Shown here piece by piece: positions 8,583-16,659 of a stretch of DNA of 64,000 nt. The stretch comes from Micavibrio aeruginosavorus EPB. GTDB taxonomy: Bacteria > Pseudomonadota > Alphaproteobacteria > Micavibrionales > Micavibrionaceae. Location of the stretch: positions 186,001 through 250,000 of the forward strand of contig NC_020812.1 of the NCBI RefSeq assembly GCF_000348745.1, written 5' to 3'. Below the pieces are notes generated by a model. The model saw only the letters and a list, made by a program, of their open reading frames with translations. It was not told where the DNA came from and made no database searches. Both the position numbers and the translations under genes were made by a program. Numbering within the stretch: position 1 is the stretch's first letter; each line of letters begins with the position of its first letter.

Positions 8583-9209
8583 ATGGACAACATGGAATTT
8601 AACAAAATTTTCGCCGCCGTGTTGGTGGCCGGTATTGTCGCCAGCCTGACGGGATTCATTTCCCACACGGTGATTCATCCGCACAAGCTGCATGAAAATG
8701 CATACAAGATCGAAGGCGTGGTCGAAGACGGCGCTGGTGCTGTTGCCGCTCCGACGGGCCCGCAACCGATTTTGGCGATGCTGGCCTCTGCTGATGTCGC
8801 GCGTGGCGAGCAAGCGGCCAAGGCCTGCGCTGCCTGTCACAGCTTTAACAAAGGCGGTGCCAACGGCATCGGTCCGAACCTGTACGGCATCGTGAACGCG
8901 AACAAGGCACACCTGGCTGGCTTCGCCTATTCCGATGGCATGAAGACCAAAGGTGGCAAATGGGATTACGACAGCCTGAACCATATGTTGTGGAAGCCGA
9001 AAGCCTATATTGCCGATACGAAAATGAACTTCATTGGCCTGAAAAAACCAGAAGATCGCGCCGCTGTTATTGCATGGTTGCGCACCTTGTCTGATTCTCC
9101 GGCGGCTCTGCCGTCCGCGGCCCAGATCGCAGCAGAAGAAGCTGAATTGGCTCCGCCCGCTCCGGCTGCTGACGCGGCCCCTGCGGCAGAGGCCGCCCCG
9201 GCACACTAA
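8583..9209 (+). CDS. Membrane-anchored c-type cytochrome (CycM/c552-like)
   Basis: An electron carrier anchored to the periplasmic face of the inner membrane. The 208 residues include an uncleaved N-terminal helix (~9-30), one heme site CAACH (C82, C85, H86), a class I cytochrome c fold with GIGPNLYGI, and the probable axial Met148 (TKMNFIG). An unusual Ala/Pro/Glu-rich tail occupies ~170-208. The layout matches alphaproteobacterial CycM-type cytochromes that link the bc1 complex to a terminal oxidase. It stands alone, followed by a strong terminator. Confidence 0.9.
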   Translation: MDNMEFNKIFAAVLVAGIVASLTGFISHTVIHPHKLHENAYKIEGVVEDGAGAVAAPTGPQPILAMLASADVARGEQAAKACAACHSFNKGGANGIGPNLYGIVNANKAHLAGFAYSDGMKTKGGKWDYDSLNHMLWKPKAYIADTKMNFIGLKKPEDRAAVIAWLRTLSDSPAALPSAAQIAAEEAELAPPAPAADAAPAAEAAPAH

Positions 9210-9229
9210 GCGTCTGCGACAGATCAAAT

Positions 9230-9270
9230 AAAAAATCCCGCCGTTCGGTTCGAACTGGCGGGATTTTTTT
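9230..9270. terminator. Bidirectional Rho-independent terminator between cytochrome c and holC
   Basis: The stem AAATCCCGCC/GGCGGGATTT (centred near 9250) is flanked by A-run and T-run on opposite sides. It can stop both the rightward cytochrome c transcript and the leftward pepA-holC transcript. Confidence 0.9.
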
Positions 9271-9313
9271 AACCACGGATGGCGATTGACCAATATGGAC
9301 GGCAGGGGGGCAC

Positions 9314-9763
9314 TTACGCCTTCTGTTCCCATCCGCCTGTCGGCGTTTGTTGCCAGTATGTAATGGCATGGCCGGATTCTTTATACGTTTTCCATCGCCC
9401 GCGCGCGGCGGCGATTTGGGCATCGTCGTGGCCATCCAGAAATTCACACACCAGCGCGAATTGGTCGACATCATCCGGGGCGACGCCCATGCCGGTGATC
9501 AGCACATCGGCCTTGTTGGGATTGTCGTTTCCGGCGGTGATGTAAATGGGCTGATCTTCGGCAAACCCGTCTTTCTTCGTGCCATGGGGCAGGAAGGAAT
9601 CGGGATTATACGTCCACAAATGCGCGGCCATTTTTTCGGCGATGTCGTCATTCGGCAGGCGGATAATCACGCGCTTGCCGCCGCTGAGGGCCTTGGTCAA
9701 AACCTGGGGCAGGGCCTGCCCCAGATCCTGTGTCTGCAGATGGTAAAAACGAATTTCGCTCAT
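9314..9763 (-). CDS. holC: DNA polymerase III subunit chi
   Basis: The chi subunit links the clamp loader to single-strand DNA-binding protein. The 149-residue sequence has the family features: an N-terminal MSEIRFYHLQTQDLGQALPQ, a basic strand GKRVIIRLPNDD, the LWTYNPDSFLPHG segment and QPIYITAGNDNPNKADVLI. The start is 12 bp after the pepA stop. The pepA-holC order is the standard proteobacterial arrangement, so both are probably co-transcribed. Confidence 0.93.
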   Translation of the reverse strand: MSEIRFYHLQTQDLGQALPQVLTKALSGGKRVIIRLPNDDIAEKMAAHLWTYNPDSFLPHGTKKDGFAEDQPIYITAGNDNPNKADVLITGMGVAPDDVDQFALVCEFLDGHDDAQIAAARGRWKTYKESGHAITYWQQTPTGGWEQKA

Positions 9764-9775
9764 CCGCTGTTTCTA

Positions 9776-11329
9776 TCACGCTTTCGGGGCGGGTGCAGCG
9801 TCCGTTTTCGGCGCTTTCGGCTTTTTCTCAAAATGATCCATGATCAATTGGTTCAATAACCGCACGCCAAACCCGGTGCCGATTTTATCGGGCAGGGTCG
9901 GGTGACCGAACACGCCATTGGCCACGCCGGCGATGTCCAGGTGTGCCCATTTGGTTTTGCCTTCGATAAATTCCTGCAGGAACGCGGCCGCCGTGCTGGC
10001 CCCCGGTCCGCCATTGCCAATATTGACCAGGTCGCTGTACGTGCCGCGAATGGCCGCGGAAAATTCCGGACCCAACGGCATGGGCCAACCGCGTTCATCC
10101 ACCTTGGCCCCGCTGGTGCGGATGCGTTTGGACAATGTTTCATCGTTGGAAAACACACCGCACATCGTGCTGCCCAACGCGGCCTTGCATGCGCCCGTCA
10201 ACGTGGCCAGATCGATCACCGTATGCGGTTTGAAACGGCGCTGGACATAGGTCAGGCAGTCGGCCAAAACCAAACGCCCTTCGGCATCGGTGTTTTGCAC
10301 GTCGATGGTTTTGCCGTTCATGGCGGTGATAATGTCGTCAACGCAATTGGCGTCGGGTCCGATATCATTGCGGGCCAGGCCCAGAATGGCGACCACGTCA
10401 ACGGGGGCCTTGCGTCCGGCCAGCGCGGCCATCGCGCCCGCCACGGCGGCGGCCCCGCCCATATCGAATTTCATGGTCGACATATTGGATTTCAGCGACA
10501 GCCCACCCGTGTCAAAGGTCAGCCCCTTGCCCACCAGTGCCAGCGGTTTGGATTTCGGGTCGCCCGTGCCGTTATAGCGCATCACCAGCATGCGCTGGCG
10601 GCGGTCTTGGTCCAGATGGCTGCTGCCCTGACCAACGGACAGGAACGATCCCATGCCCAACGCCTTCATTCCGTCTTCCAGAATGGTTTCAACACTGATG
10701 CCCAGCGGGGCCAGAGCGGCGGACACGCGGGCAGCCATGTGGCCCGGTGTCATAACGTTTGGCGGTTCGTTGGCCAGATCGCGGGCCAAAAACGCACCCG
10801 CCGCCACGGGGGCCAAATGCGCGAATTTTTCGCGGGCCGCGTCCGGGTTGGGCAGGGCGATGCGGATGGTGTAATCCGGGGTCTTGGGGGCCTTGGATTT
10901 GTATTTATCGAATGCATAGGATTTCAGCACAAACCCATGGGCCAGATCGGCGGCCAGATGGGCATCATTGCCGCTGAAATCATTGGCCAGAATGGTGACG
11001 GACGTCATGCCCGTAGCGGCCACGGACGCATAAATTTTTCCGCCAATCGTTTCGGCACGCAAACTGTCCATGCCCTGTGCGGCGCCCATGCCGACCAGAA
11101 TCATTTTCTTGAAAGCGCTGTCGGCCGGTGCGGGGACGGTCAGGATTTGGCCCGTCTTCCCCATAAACTGCGTATCCGTGGTCAACGCATGTTTGATGGC
11201 GGCGCCCATGGTTTGCGGGGCGATCATCGTCGCCACACCGGGGGCGCGTTTGTCATACACCGGAACGATGACGATATCGCTGGCGTGGTCGGTTTGCCCG
11301 GCCTGGGTGGTGAATGAAAAATGCGTCAT
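9776..11329 (-). CDS. pepA: Leucyl aminopeptidase, copy 1
   Basis: A cytosolic di-metal M17 aminopeptidase that removes N-terminal residues from peptides. The 517 residues contain the family signature NTDAEGRLVLAD plus the metal and catalytic segments GKGLTFDTGG and FDMGGAAAVAG. Length is typical. The ATG at 11329 follows AAGGGAG and begins the N-terminal domain; further-upstream starts would add an unlikely Arg-rich leader. It is followed closely by holC. A diverged second copy lies at 13.8-15.4 kb. Confidence 0.94.
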   Translation of the reverse strand: MTHFSFTTQAGQTDHASDIVIVPVYDKRAPGVATMIAPQTMGAAIKHALTTDTQFMGKTGQILTVPAPADSAFKKMILVGMGAAQGMDSLRAETIGGKIYASVAATGMTSVTILANDFSGNDAHLAADLAHGFVLKSYAFDKYKSKAPKTPDYTIRIALPNPDAAREKFAHLAPVAAGAFLARDLANEPPNVMTPGHMAARVSAALAPLGISVETILEDGMKALGMGSFLSVGQGSSHLDQDRRQRMLVMRYNGTGDPKSKPLALVGKGLTFDTGGLSLKSNMSTMKFDMGGAAAVAGAMAALAGRKAPVDVVAILGLARNDIGPDANCVDDIITAMNGKTIDVQNTDAEGRLVLADCLTYVQRRFKPHTVIDLATLTGACKAALGSTMCGVFSNDETLSKRIRTSGAKVDERGWPMPLGPEFSAAIRGTYSDLVNIGNGGPGASTAAAFLQEFIEGKTKWAHLDIAGVANGVFGHPTLPDKIGTGFGVRLLNQLIMDHFEKKPKAPKTDAAPAPKA

Positions 11330-11423
11330 GGCGCGCTCCCTTAATCCCTGCTTTTTTATGATTGGACGCGTAGTTTTGCGCGTCTGCCTTCGCACCGTCA
11401 AGAAATGAATATGGCGCATAGCA

Positions 11424-11456
11424 AAACCCCCTCCGCAGGGTCGCAGGAGGGGGTTT
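11424..11456 (-). terminator. Terminator after efp
   Basis: The perfect stem AAACCCCCTCC/GGAGGGGGTTT (11424-11434, 11446-11456) has an 11-base loop and ends in TTTT on the minus strand. It lies directly after the efp stop, so efp and pepA copy 1 are probably separate transcripts. Confidence 0.85.
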
Positions 11457-11475
11457 AAGTCATTCAAATTCAATA

Positions 11476-12033
11476 TTATTTCGCGCGGGAGACGTATTCG
11501 TCCGTGCGGGTGTCGATTTCGACTTTTTCACCAATTTCGATGAAGGCCGGAACCGAAATTTCATGGCCGGTGGCCAGCTTGGCCAGCTTCATCACTTTAC
11601 CGGACGTATCGCCGCGGGCGGCCGGCTCGGTGTAGGTGATTTCGCGCACGACTTTGGTCGGGATTTCGATGGACAGCGGGCGACCTTCGTACATGACGAT
11701 TTCGCACGGCATTTCATCTTCCAGATATTTCAGCGCGTCTTCCATGTAATCCGGGGTGATTTCGTACTGGTTGTAATCGGCATCCATGAACACATAGTTA
11801 TCGCCGTCGTTATAGGAGTATTTCACTTCCTTGTGGTCCAGAACGACATCGTCGAACTTGTCATCGGCGCGGTATACGCCTTCGGTCGAGTTGCCGGTGA
11901 TCAGGTTTTTCATCTTCAGTTTCATCACGGACGCGTTACGGCCGGATTTGCTGAATTCAGCCTTGGTGATCAGCATCAGGTTGCCGTCCATCGTGACAAC
12001 GTTGCCGGAGCGCAGTTCTTGGGCGATTTTCAT
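11476..12033 (-). CDS. efp: Translation elongation factor P, arginine (rhamnosylated) type
   Basis: EF-P relieves ribosomes stalled at polyproline. The 185 residues show all three beta-barrel domains and the C-terminal signature [16 protein letters not shown]. The modification loop reads [13 protein letters not shown] with Arg32 at the tip, where E. coli EF-P has a lysine. This loop and the neighbouring [19 protein letters not shown] and YVFMD segments resemble the beta/gammaproteobacterial Arg32 type, such as that of Pseudomonas. That type is activated by rhamnosylation. The enzyme for it, EarP, is encoded 18 bp upstream on the same strand, which supports the call. Confidence 0.95.
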   Translation of the reverse strand: MKIAQELRSGNVVTMDGNLMLITKAEFSKSGRNASVMKLKMKNLITGNSTEGVYRADDKFDDVVLDHKEVKYSYNDGDNYVFMDADYNQYEITPDYMEDALKYLEDEMPCEIVMYEGRPLSIEIPTKVVREITYTEPAARGDTSGKVMKLAKLATGHEISVPAFIEIGEKVEIDTRTDEYVSRAK

Positions 12034-12051
12034 CGTATAAATGTCCTTATA

Positions 12052-13218
12052 TCAGTTTTGATCTTTTTGGTTCCGGATAAAGCAGACAAGCTGGTCGGCC
12101 AGATCCGCCTGTTCGGCCAGGGTGCGGGCCCAGTCTCGCGCGTGGGGGCCCAGCCGGGGCAGGGCCTCAAAAAAGTCGCGCATCACCGGGGTGCTGCCCT
12201 CTTCAAGGGCTTCTACATTCCACATTATAGTGAATTGTGCAAGCTTCTCCGCGTCTTCCGGGGGCAGATTCGCACTGTAACGGCTTAAAAACGCGTCCAG
12301 TTTAACCAGGTGGGCGTTCTCCTCCTGCACATAAATCTGCCAGACCATGGGCCGTCCGGCCCAGATGGCGCGGACGAAGGAATCTTCGCCCCGGACGAAA
12401 TTGACATGGGATGTCCAGAGCAATTTGTCGTAATCGCCCTGCGTCAAAAACGGCACGGTGTGCAGGGTGACGTGGCCGGATTGGAAATCTTGTAACGCTG
12501 CCCTGTGTGTCGGGGCCACCCCTGCGGGGGCGAGAAAGCGGATTTTCATCCCCATCTGGTCGATCATGCGGACCAGATCGGTGAGGGGGGCGTTGTCATA
12601 ACAAAACAGGCTGACATCCATGATCGACGGGTCGATGGCCGGGATGCCGTGGCGGGCCCGCCATGTGTTCTGGCCCTCGATGTCCGCTTGGAATGTTTTG
12701 ATCGTGTCCATCAATCCGGCCTCACGGCTCAGGCCCCCCGTGCGCGGGGTGAAGCCGGGGAAGAACAATGTCTTCTTCATTCCGGTCATCGGGTTGGTGG
12801 ACGGGATGGCATGGACCCCATCGACCCAGTCCTCGGCACTTAAGTATTCAAGGTCGATCCAGACCGGATTCGGGGTGGTGGCCTTCATCGCCGCGATGAC
12901 CGTCTGGGGCAGGTCACAGGCAAAAGCCTCGATCACTGCATCGGCCATGGGCAGGTCTGGCGTGTTATAAAATTGCCCGATCGCGTCCTCATCCCAGACC
13001 AGGATGGTGACCCCATCGATCACCTGCCGGGGGGCGGATGGGTCCAGCCGGGGTTCGATCCGGGCAAAGGTTTTGAAGTCATCAACATACAGCCGGACCC
13101 CACATTTTTGGTCCCGGACGAGTTGCCGCGCAAACCGCCAGCACACCCCGATATCGCCAAAATTGTCGATCACCCGACAGAACAGGTCGATGGTTAATGG
13201 GGACGCGGGCGGGCTCAT
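12052..13218 (-). CDS. earP: EF-P arginine rhamnosyltransferase EarP
   Basis: EarP (DUF2331, GT-B fold) transfers rhamnose from dTDP-rhamnose to Arg32 of EF-P in the cytoplasm. The 388 residues begin with the diagnostic IDLFCRVIDNFGDIGVCWRF, containing the two conserved aspartates (D18, D22). The C-terminal nucleotide-sugar site reads NFVRGEDSFVRAIWAGRP with the conserved Glu-Asp. The ATG at 13218 follows CAGGA; an upstream in-frame start would add a Trp/Cys-rich leader outside the family pattern. The gene is immediately upstream of efp. dTDP-rhamnose synthesis genes are not in the window and must lie elsewhere if the module is active. Confidence 0.93.
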   Translation of the reverse strand: MSPPASPLTIDLFCRVIDNFGDIGVCWRFARQLVRDQKCGVRLYVDDFKTFARIEPRLDPSAPRQVIDGVTILVWDEDAIGQFYNTPDLPMADAVIEAFACDLPQTVIAAMKATTPNPVWIDLEYLSAEDWVDGVHAIPSTNPMTGMKKTLFFPGFTPRTGGLSREAGLMDTIKTFQADIEGQNTWRARHGIPAIDPSIMDVSLFCYDNAPLTDLVRMIDQMGMKIRFLAPAGVAPTHRAALQDFQSGHVTLHTVPFLTQGDYDKLLWTSHVNFVRGEDSFVRAIWAGRPMVWQIYVQEENAHLVKLDAFLSRYSANLPPEDAEKLAQFTIMWNVEALEEGSTPVMRDFFEALPRLGPHARDWARTLAEQADLADQLVCFIRNQKDQN

Positions 13219-13705
13219 AAAGGGGTCCTGTTGGGGTTGGGAATGGATGGATGTATAGCAGGACACCCACCCGACCTCCAATCTTTTCCCGCTGAAAATC
13301 GGGGCGGCACCCGGTTTTTGCCTCTGGCGGGGTGATGCGTGGGTGTGGGCGGGAGATGGTTGCTAACGCATTGTTTTTATTATGACGTACGGGTGTGTAT
13401 GGGTACTTTGTACGGCTGTCCGTATGTGAGGTATGCGTATAAATGGGTGCGTGTTGGTGGTGGCTGTGATGGGTGTACGGGGTGTGTCCGTGTGATGGTT
13501 ATGGGAATTTTGGTTTGACCGCGACACATCATAACTTTGTCCTCGGCTGTGCCGGGCGCGATGTACGGGATGGCTGGTTGCGGGGTGTGTATGGGATCTG
13601 TCCGTCCGTGTGTACGTGGTGTGGTGGGGCTGTTTTACACGCGGTCGGCTAGGAAATTTATGGGGGTGTCGGGCCGAACATACGGCGGTCGCACGCAGGC
13701 AAGAA
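13219..13705. other. Noncoding, strongly G/T-skewed low-complexity region
   Basis: From about 13320 to 13690 the plus strand is very rich in G and T, with recurring degenerate words such as GTGTACGG, GTGTGTATGGG, GTCCGT and GGTGTG. No reading frame shows a recognisable protein. The short frame at 13537-13746 is composed of these words and overlaps the terminator that follows. The region must also hold the promoter of the leftward earP-efp unit, close to 13220-13320. It may be a decayed repeat, a transcribed noncoding RNA or a scar at the boundary of a transferred cassette. Confidence 0.55.
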
Positions 13706-13744
13706 AAATCCCACTTGTCATAAAACTATGCGCAAGGGGGATTT
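13706..13744 (-). terminator. Terminator after pepA copy 2
   Basis: The 12-bp stem AAATCCCACTTG/CAAGGGGGATTT has one mismatch and a 15-base loop. On the minus strand it is followed by TTTTTCTTG. It lies 35 bp after the pepA copy 2 stop. Confidence 0.85.
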
Positions 13745-13778
13745 GAAATGGACCGCGATGGTCTATCGGGTGTACGTC

Positions 13779-15386
13779 TTACTCGTAATAATCCATCACC
13801 ATCTGGTTCAGGACACGAACACCGAACCCGGTGGCACCTTTCGGGCCGAGCGGCTTGTCGGCGTTGACCCAGGCGGTTCCGGCGATGTCGAGGTGGGCCC
13901 ACGGTGTGTCGCCCTCGATGAAGTGTTGCAGGAACCCGGCGGCGGTACAGGACCCGCCATGGGGGGACCCGCTGATGTTTTTCAGGTCGGCGATGGTGGA
14001 TACCATCGATTTGCGATAAAAATCATCCAGCGGCATCCGCCACAATTTCTCGCCCGTCTTCTGGCTGGCGTCGTGCAGCTGGGTCCAGAGGGTTTCGTCG
14101 TTGGCATAGGCCCCGGCATATTCGGGTCCGAGCGCCACCATGATCGCCCCGGTCAGGGTGGCCAGGTCGATGATCATCTTCGGCTTGTCATGTTTCTGGA
14201 CATAGGTCAGCGCATCGCACAGGACCAGACGCCCCTCGGCATCCGTGTTCAGAACCTCGATCGTTTTCCCGGCCATTGAGTTAATAATGTCGCCGGGGCG
14301 ATAGGCGCGGTCCGACGGCATGTTTTCGGCCAGACCGACAATCCCGACCACATCGACCTTGGCCTTGCGGCTGGCCAGCGTGTGCATCAAACCGACCACG
14401 GCCGCCGATCCGCCCATGTCCATTTTCATGTCGTCCATGCCGGCGGCGGGCTTGATGGAAATGCCGCCCGTATCAAACGTCACGCCCTTGCCGACGAAGG
14501 CCAGCGGTTTGGTCATTTTCGGGGCGGTTTTGGCCGATTTTGCGCCCTTTGCGCCCGATTTCCCGGCATAGCGCATAATCACCACGCGCGGCGGGCGGGC
14601 CGAGCCCTGACCCACGGCCAGATGGGATTCCATGCCCAGTTTGGCCATTTTCTTCTCATCCAGAATTTCGACATGGACGCCGAGGGGCTGCAGCATTTTG
14701 GCAATCCGTTTGGCGTAGCTGTCCGGGTAAATCACGTTTGGCGGCTCGTTGGTCAGGTCGCGGGCCACATGCGTCCCGGCGGCGGCGGCGGCCAGATCGC
14801 GCTCCATCGCGGCGGCTTTGGTGGCGTCATCCAGAACGATATCGACGGATTGCAGGGCGCGGGCCTTCTTGTCGCCCTTTTTGCCGTTCCCCTTATCGGC
14901 TGATTTATACAGGTCAAAATCATAAGCGCGCAGGCGCAAACCTTCGGCGATATGGGCGGCGGTGGCGTCCGCACCAAGGGGTTGTTTTTCATCAGATTTT
15001 TTGGATTTCTTGTCCGATTTTGCTGCACCTTTTGCTGCAGCAAAAAGGGTTGCATGTTCCGTGCCGGTTGATTTCAGGGCGCTGTAGAATTTGCCCCCGA
15101 TCACGGCGGCTTCGGCGGCGGTCAGGTCGGCGGCTTCGCCCGTCCCGACCAGCATATAGCGCACCACGCCGTCCTTGTTCTTCGGAGCAGCGATCACGGC
15201 GACCTGTCCGGCCTTGCCGGTGAAATGATCCTGGGCGTCCATCCATTGGCGGATGGTGCCGCCGCTTTGTTTATTCAGGGCCTCGGCCTCGGGGCTGAAG
15301 GCGCCGTCGGCGCCAACGCAGGCGGCCAGCGTGTCGGATTTTTGCTTCGGGGTTTTGGAAAAGGTGATTTTGACGGTTTTGGTCAT
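13779..15386 (-). CDS. Leucyl aminopeptidase, copy 2 with Lys-rich insertions
   Basis: A second M17 aminopeptidase of 535 residues. It has the same catalytic segments as copy 1 (GKGVTFDTGG, MKMDMGGSAAVVG, NTDAEGRLVLCD) and should be active. It differs by lysine-rich insertions near residues 125-145 (AKSDKKSKKSDEK), near 175 (DKGNGKKGDKKAR), and before the metal site (GAKGAKSAKTAPK). The ATG at 15386 begins MTKTVKITFSK and has GCGGA upstream; an earlier ATG at 15458 would add 24 residues. It is divergent from lptF, the place normally held by the single pepA. Confidence 0.9.
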   Translation of the reverse strand: MTKTVKITFSKTPKQKSDTLAACVGADGAFSPEAEALNKQSGGTIRQWMDAQDHFTGKAGQVAVIAAPKNKDGVVRYMLVGTGEAADLTAAEAAVIGGKFYSALKSTGTEHATLFAAAKGAAKSDKKSKKSDEKQPLGADATAAHIAEGLRLRAYDFDLYKSADKGNGKKGDKKARALQSVDIVLDDATKAAAMERDLAAAAAGTHVARDLTNEPPNVIYPDSYAKRIAKMLQPLGVHVEILDEKKMAKLGMESHLAVGQGSARPPRVVIMRYAGKSGAKGAKSAKTAPKMTKPLAFVGKGVTFDTGGISIKPAAGMDDMKMDMGGSAAVVGLMHTLASRKAKVDVVGIVGLAENMPSDRAYRPGDIINSMAGKTIEVLNTDAEGRLVLCDALTYVQKHDKPKMIIDLATLTGAIMVALGPEYAGAYANDETLWTQLHDASQKTGEKLWRMPLDDFYRKSMVSTIADLKNISGSPHGGSCTAAGFLQHFIEGDTPWAHLDIAGTAWVNADKPLGPKGATGFGVRVLNQMVMDYYE

Positions 15387-15486
15387 GATTTTTCCGCTTT
15401 TTGAGAGATTTACGGCTTTGCCGCCCGGAACGGGCTTGGTATGGATAAAGGCCGACAAACTTTAACCCAGACGCGTGCCTTTTTCC

Positions 15487-16659
15487 ATGGGTGTCTTTGA
15501 CCGCTATCTGTTCAAAACTCTGCTGATCGCCACGGTGTTTATTGCCGTGGTGCTGGCGGCTATTATTTTTCTGACGCAATCGCTGCGCTTTTTGGAACTG
15601 GTCATCAATGCCGGGGCGTCGGGCTCGGCCTTCTGGCTGCTGACCCTGCTGGCCTTGCCGCGCTTCTTTGAAATCATTCTGCCCATCGCGCTGCTGGCGG
15701 CGATTGTCTTTATTTATAATCGCATGACGATGGACAGCGAACTGGTGGTCATGCGGGCCATTGGGGCCTCGCCGGCGCGGCTGGCCCGTCCGGCCTTGAT
15801 GCTGGCGGTCGGGGTGTCGGTGGTTTTGCTGGTGATGACGGCGTGGCTGGCCCCGGTGACCTTGGCGGGGATGCAGCATTTGCGGCAGGTGATCAAGGCG
15901 CAATATTCCAGCCTGCTCTTCCGCGAAGGGGTTTTTAATGCGGTGGCCCCCGGCCTGACCGTTTATATGCGGGAACGGTTGGAGAATGGCGAGCTGGGCG
16001 GATTGATGATTCACGATACCCGGGCCGAAAACCCGACCCCGGTGACAGTGATTGCCAAGCGCGGCGTGATGGTGGCCACCGATTCCGGGCAGCAGGTTGT
16101 CGTTTACGAAGGCTCCCGCCAGGCCATGGATGACAGCACCGGCAACCTGACCCGGCTGGATTTTGACCGTTATCTAATTGATTTGCCGGAAGGGTCGGGC
16201 GTGGTGCGCCAGCGCTGGCGCGAGCCGGAGGAACGGACCCTGTTCGAACTGTTCCGTCCCGACATGAATAATGAAAATGACCGCGCCAATCGCCGCGATT
16301 TTATGGTCGAAGCCCATCGCCGGATTATCAGCCCGTTTTTGGCCCTGACCTACAGCGTCATCGGTCTGGCGTTTTTGTTGCTGGGGCCGGTGGACCGCCG
16401 CGGGCAAAGCCGCCGGATCGTGGCCGCCATTGCCGCCGTGGTCGGGATTCAGGGGCTGTATCTGGCCGCCTTTAACATGGCGCAGGACCATATTGGCGGG
16501 ATCATTTTGATGGATGTGCTGGTCTTGGGGCCGCTTTTATTGTGCGGCTATCTGCTCAGCGGGGCCAGCGAAGCCATGCGGCAAAAACCATGGTGCCGCA
16601 CCCTGTCCGCGCTGTTTATAGCGGGCGCGAAAAGCACCAAGAAAGAGGGTGCAGCATGA
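15487..16659 (+). CDS. lptF: LPS export permease LptF
   Basis: LptF pairs with LptG and the LptB ATPase to extract lipopolysaccharide from the inner membrane. The 390 residues have the YjgP/YjgQ pattern: MGVFDRYLFKTLLIA and two further helices, MTMDSELVVMRAIGAS coupling region, a periplasmic beta-jellyroll (~130-280), and three C-terminal helices. The ATG at 15487 begins the MGVFDRY motif. It overlaps lptG by four bases and is divergent from pepA copy 2. Confidence 0.93.
   Translation: MGVFDRYLFKTLLIATVFIAVVLAAIIFLTQSLRFLELVINAGASGSAFWLLTLLALPRFFEIILPIALLAAIVFIYNRMTMDSELVVMRAIGASPARLARPALMLAVGVSVVLLVMTAWLAPVTLAGMQHLRQVIKAQYSSLLFREGVFNAVAPGLTVYMRERLENGELGGLMIHDTRAENPTPVTVIAKRGVMVATDSGQQVVVYEGSRQAMDDSTGNLTRLDFDRYLIDLPEGSGVVRQRWREPEERTLFELFRPDMNNENDRANRRDFMVEAHRRIISPFLALTYSVIGLAFLLLGPVDRRGQSRRIVAAIAAVVGIQGLYLAAFNMAQDHIGGIILMDVLVLGPLLLCGYLLSGASEAMRQKPWCRTLSALFIAGAKSTKKEGAA

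Noticed and set aside
9902-11317. A 471-codon open frame on the plus strand opposite pepA copy 1
   Set aside because: It is rich in His, Arg, Gly and Gln with no family motif, and exactly mirrors the strongly supported pepA; long antisense frames are expected at this GC content.
11563-12288. A 241-codon plus-strand frame opposite efp and the end of earP
   Set aside because: Phe/His/Val-rich antisense of two secure genes; spans the efp-earP gap only by chance.
13537-13746. A 69-codon plus-strand frame in the GT-rich block
   Set aside because: Its residues reflect the GT repeat words, it has no ribosome site, and its end lies within the pepA copy 2 terminator.
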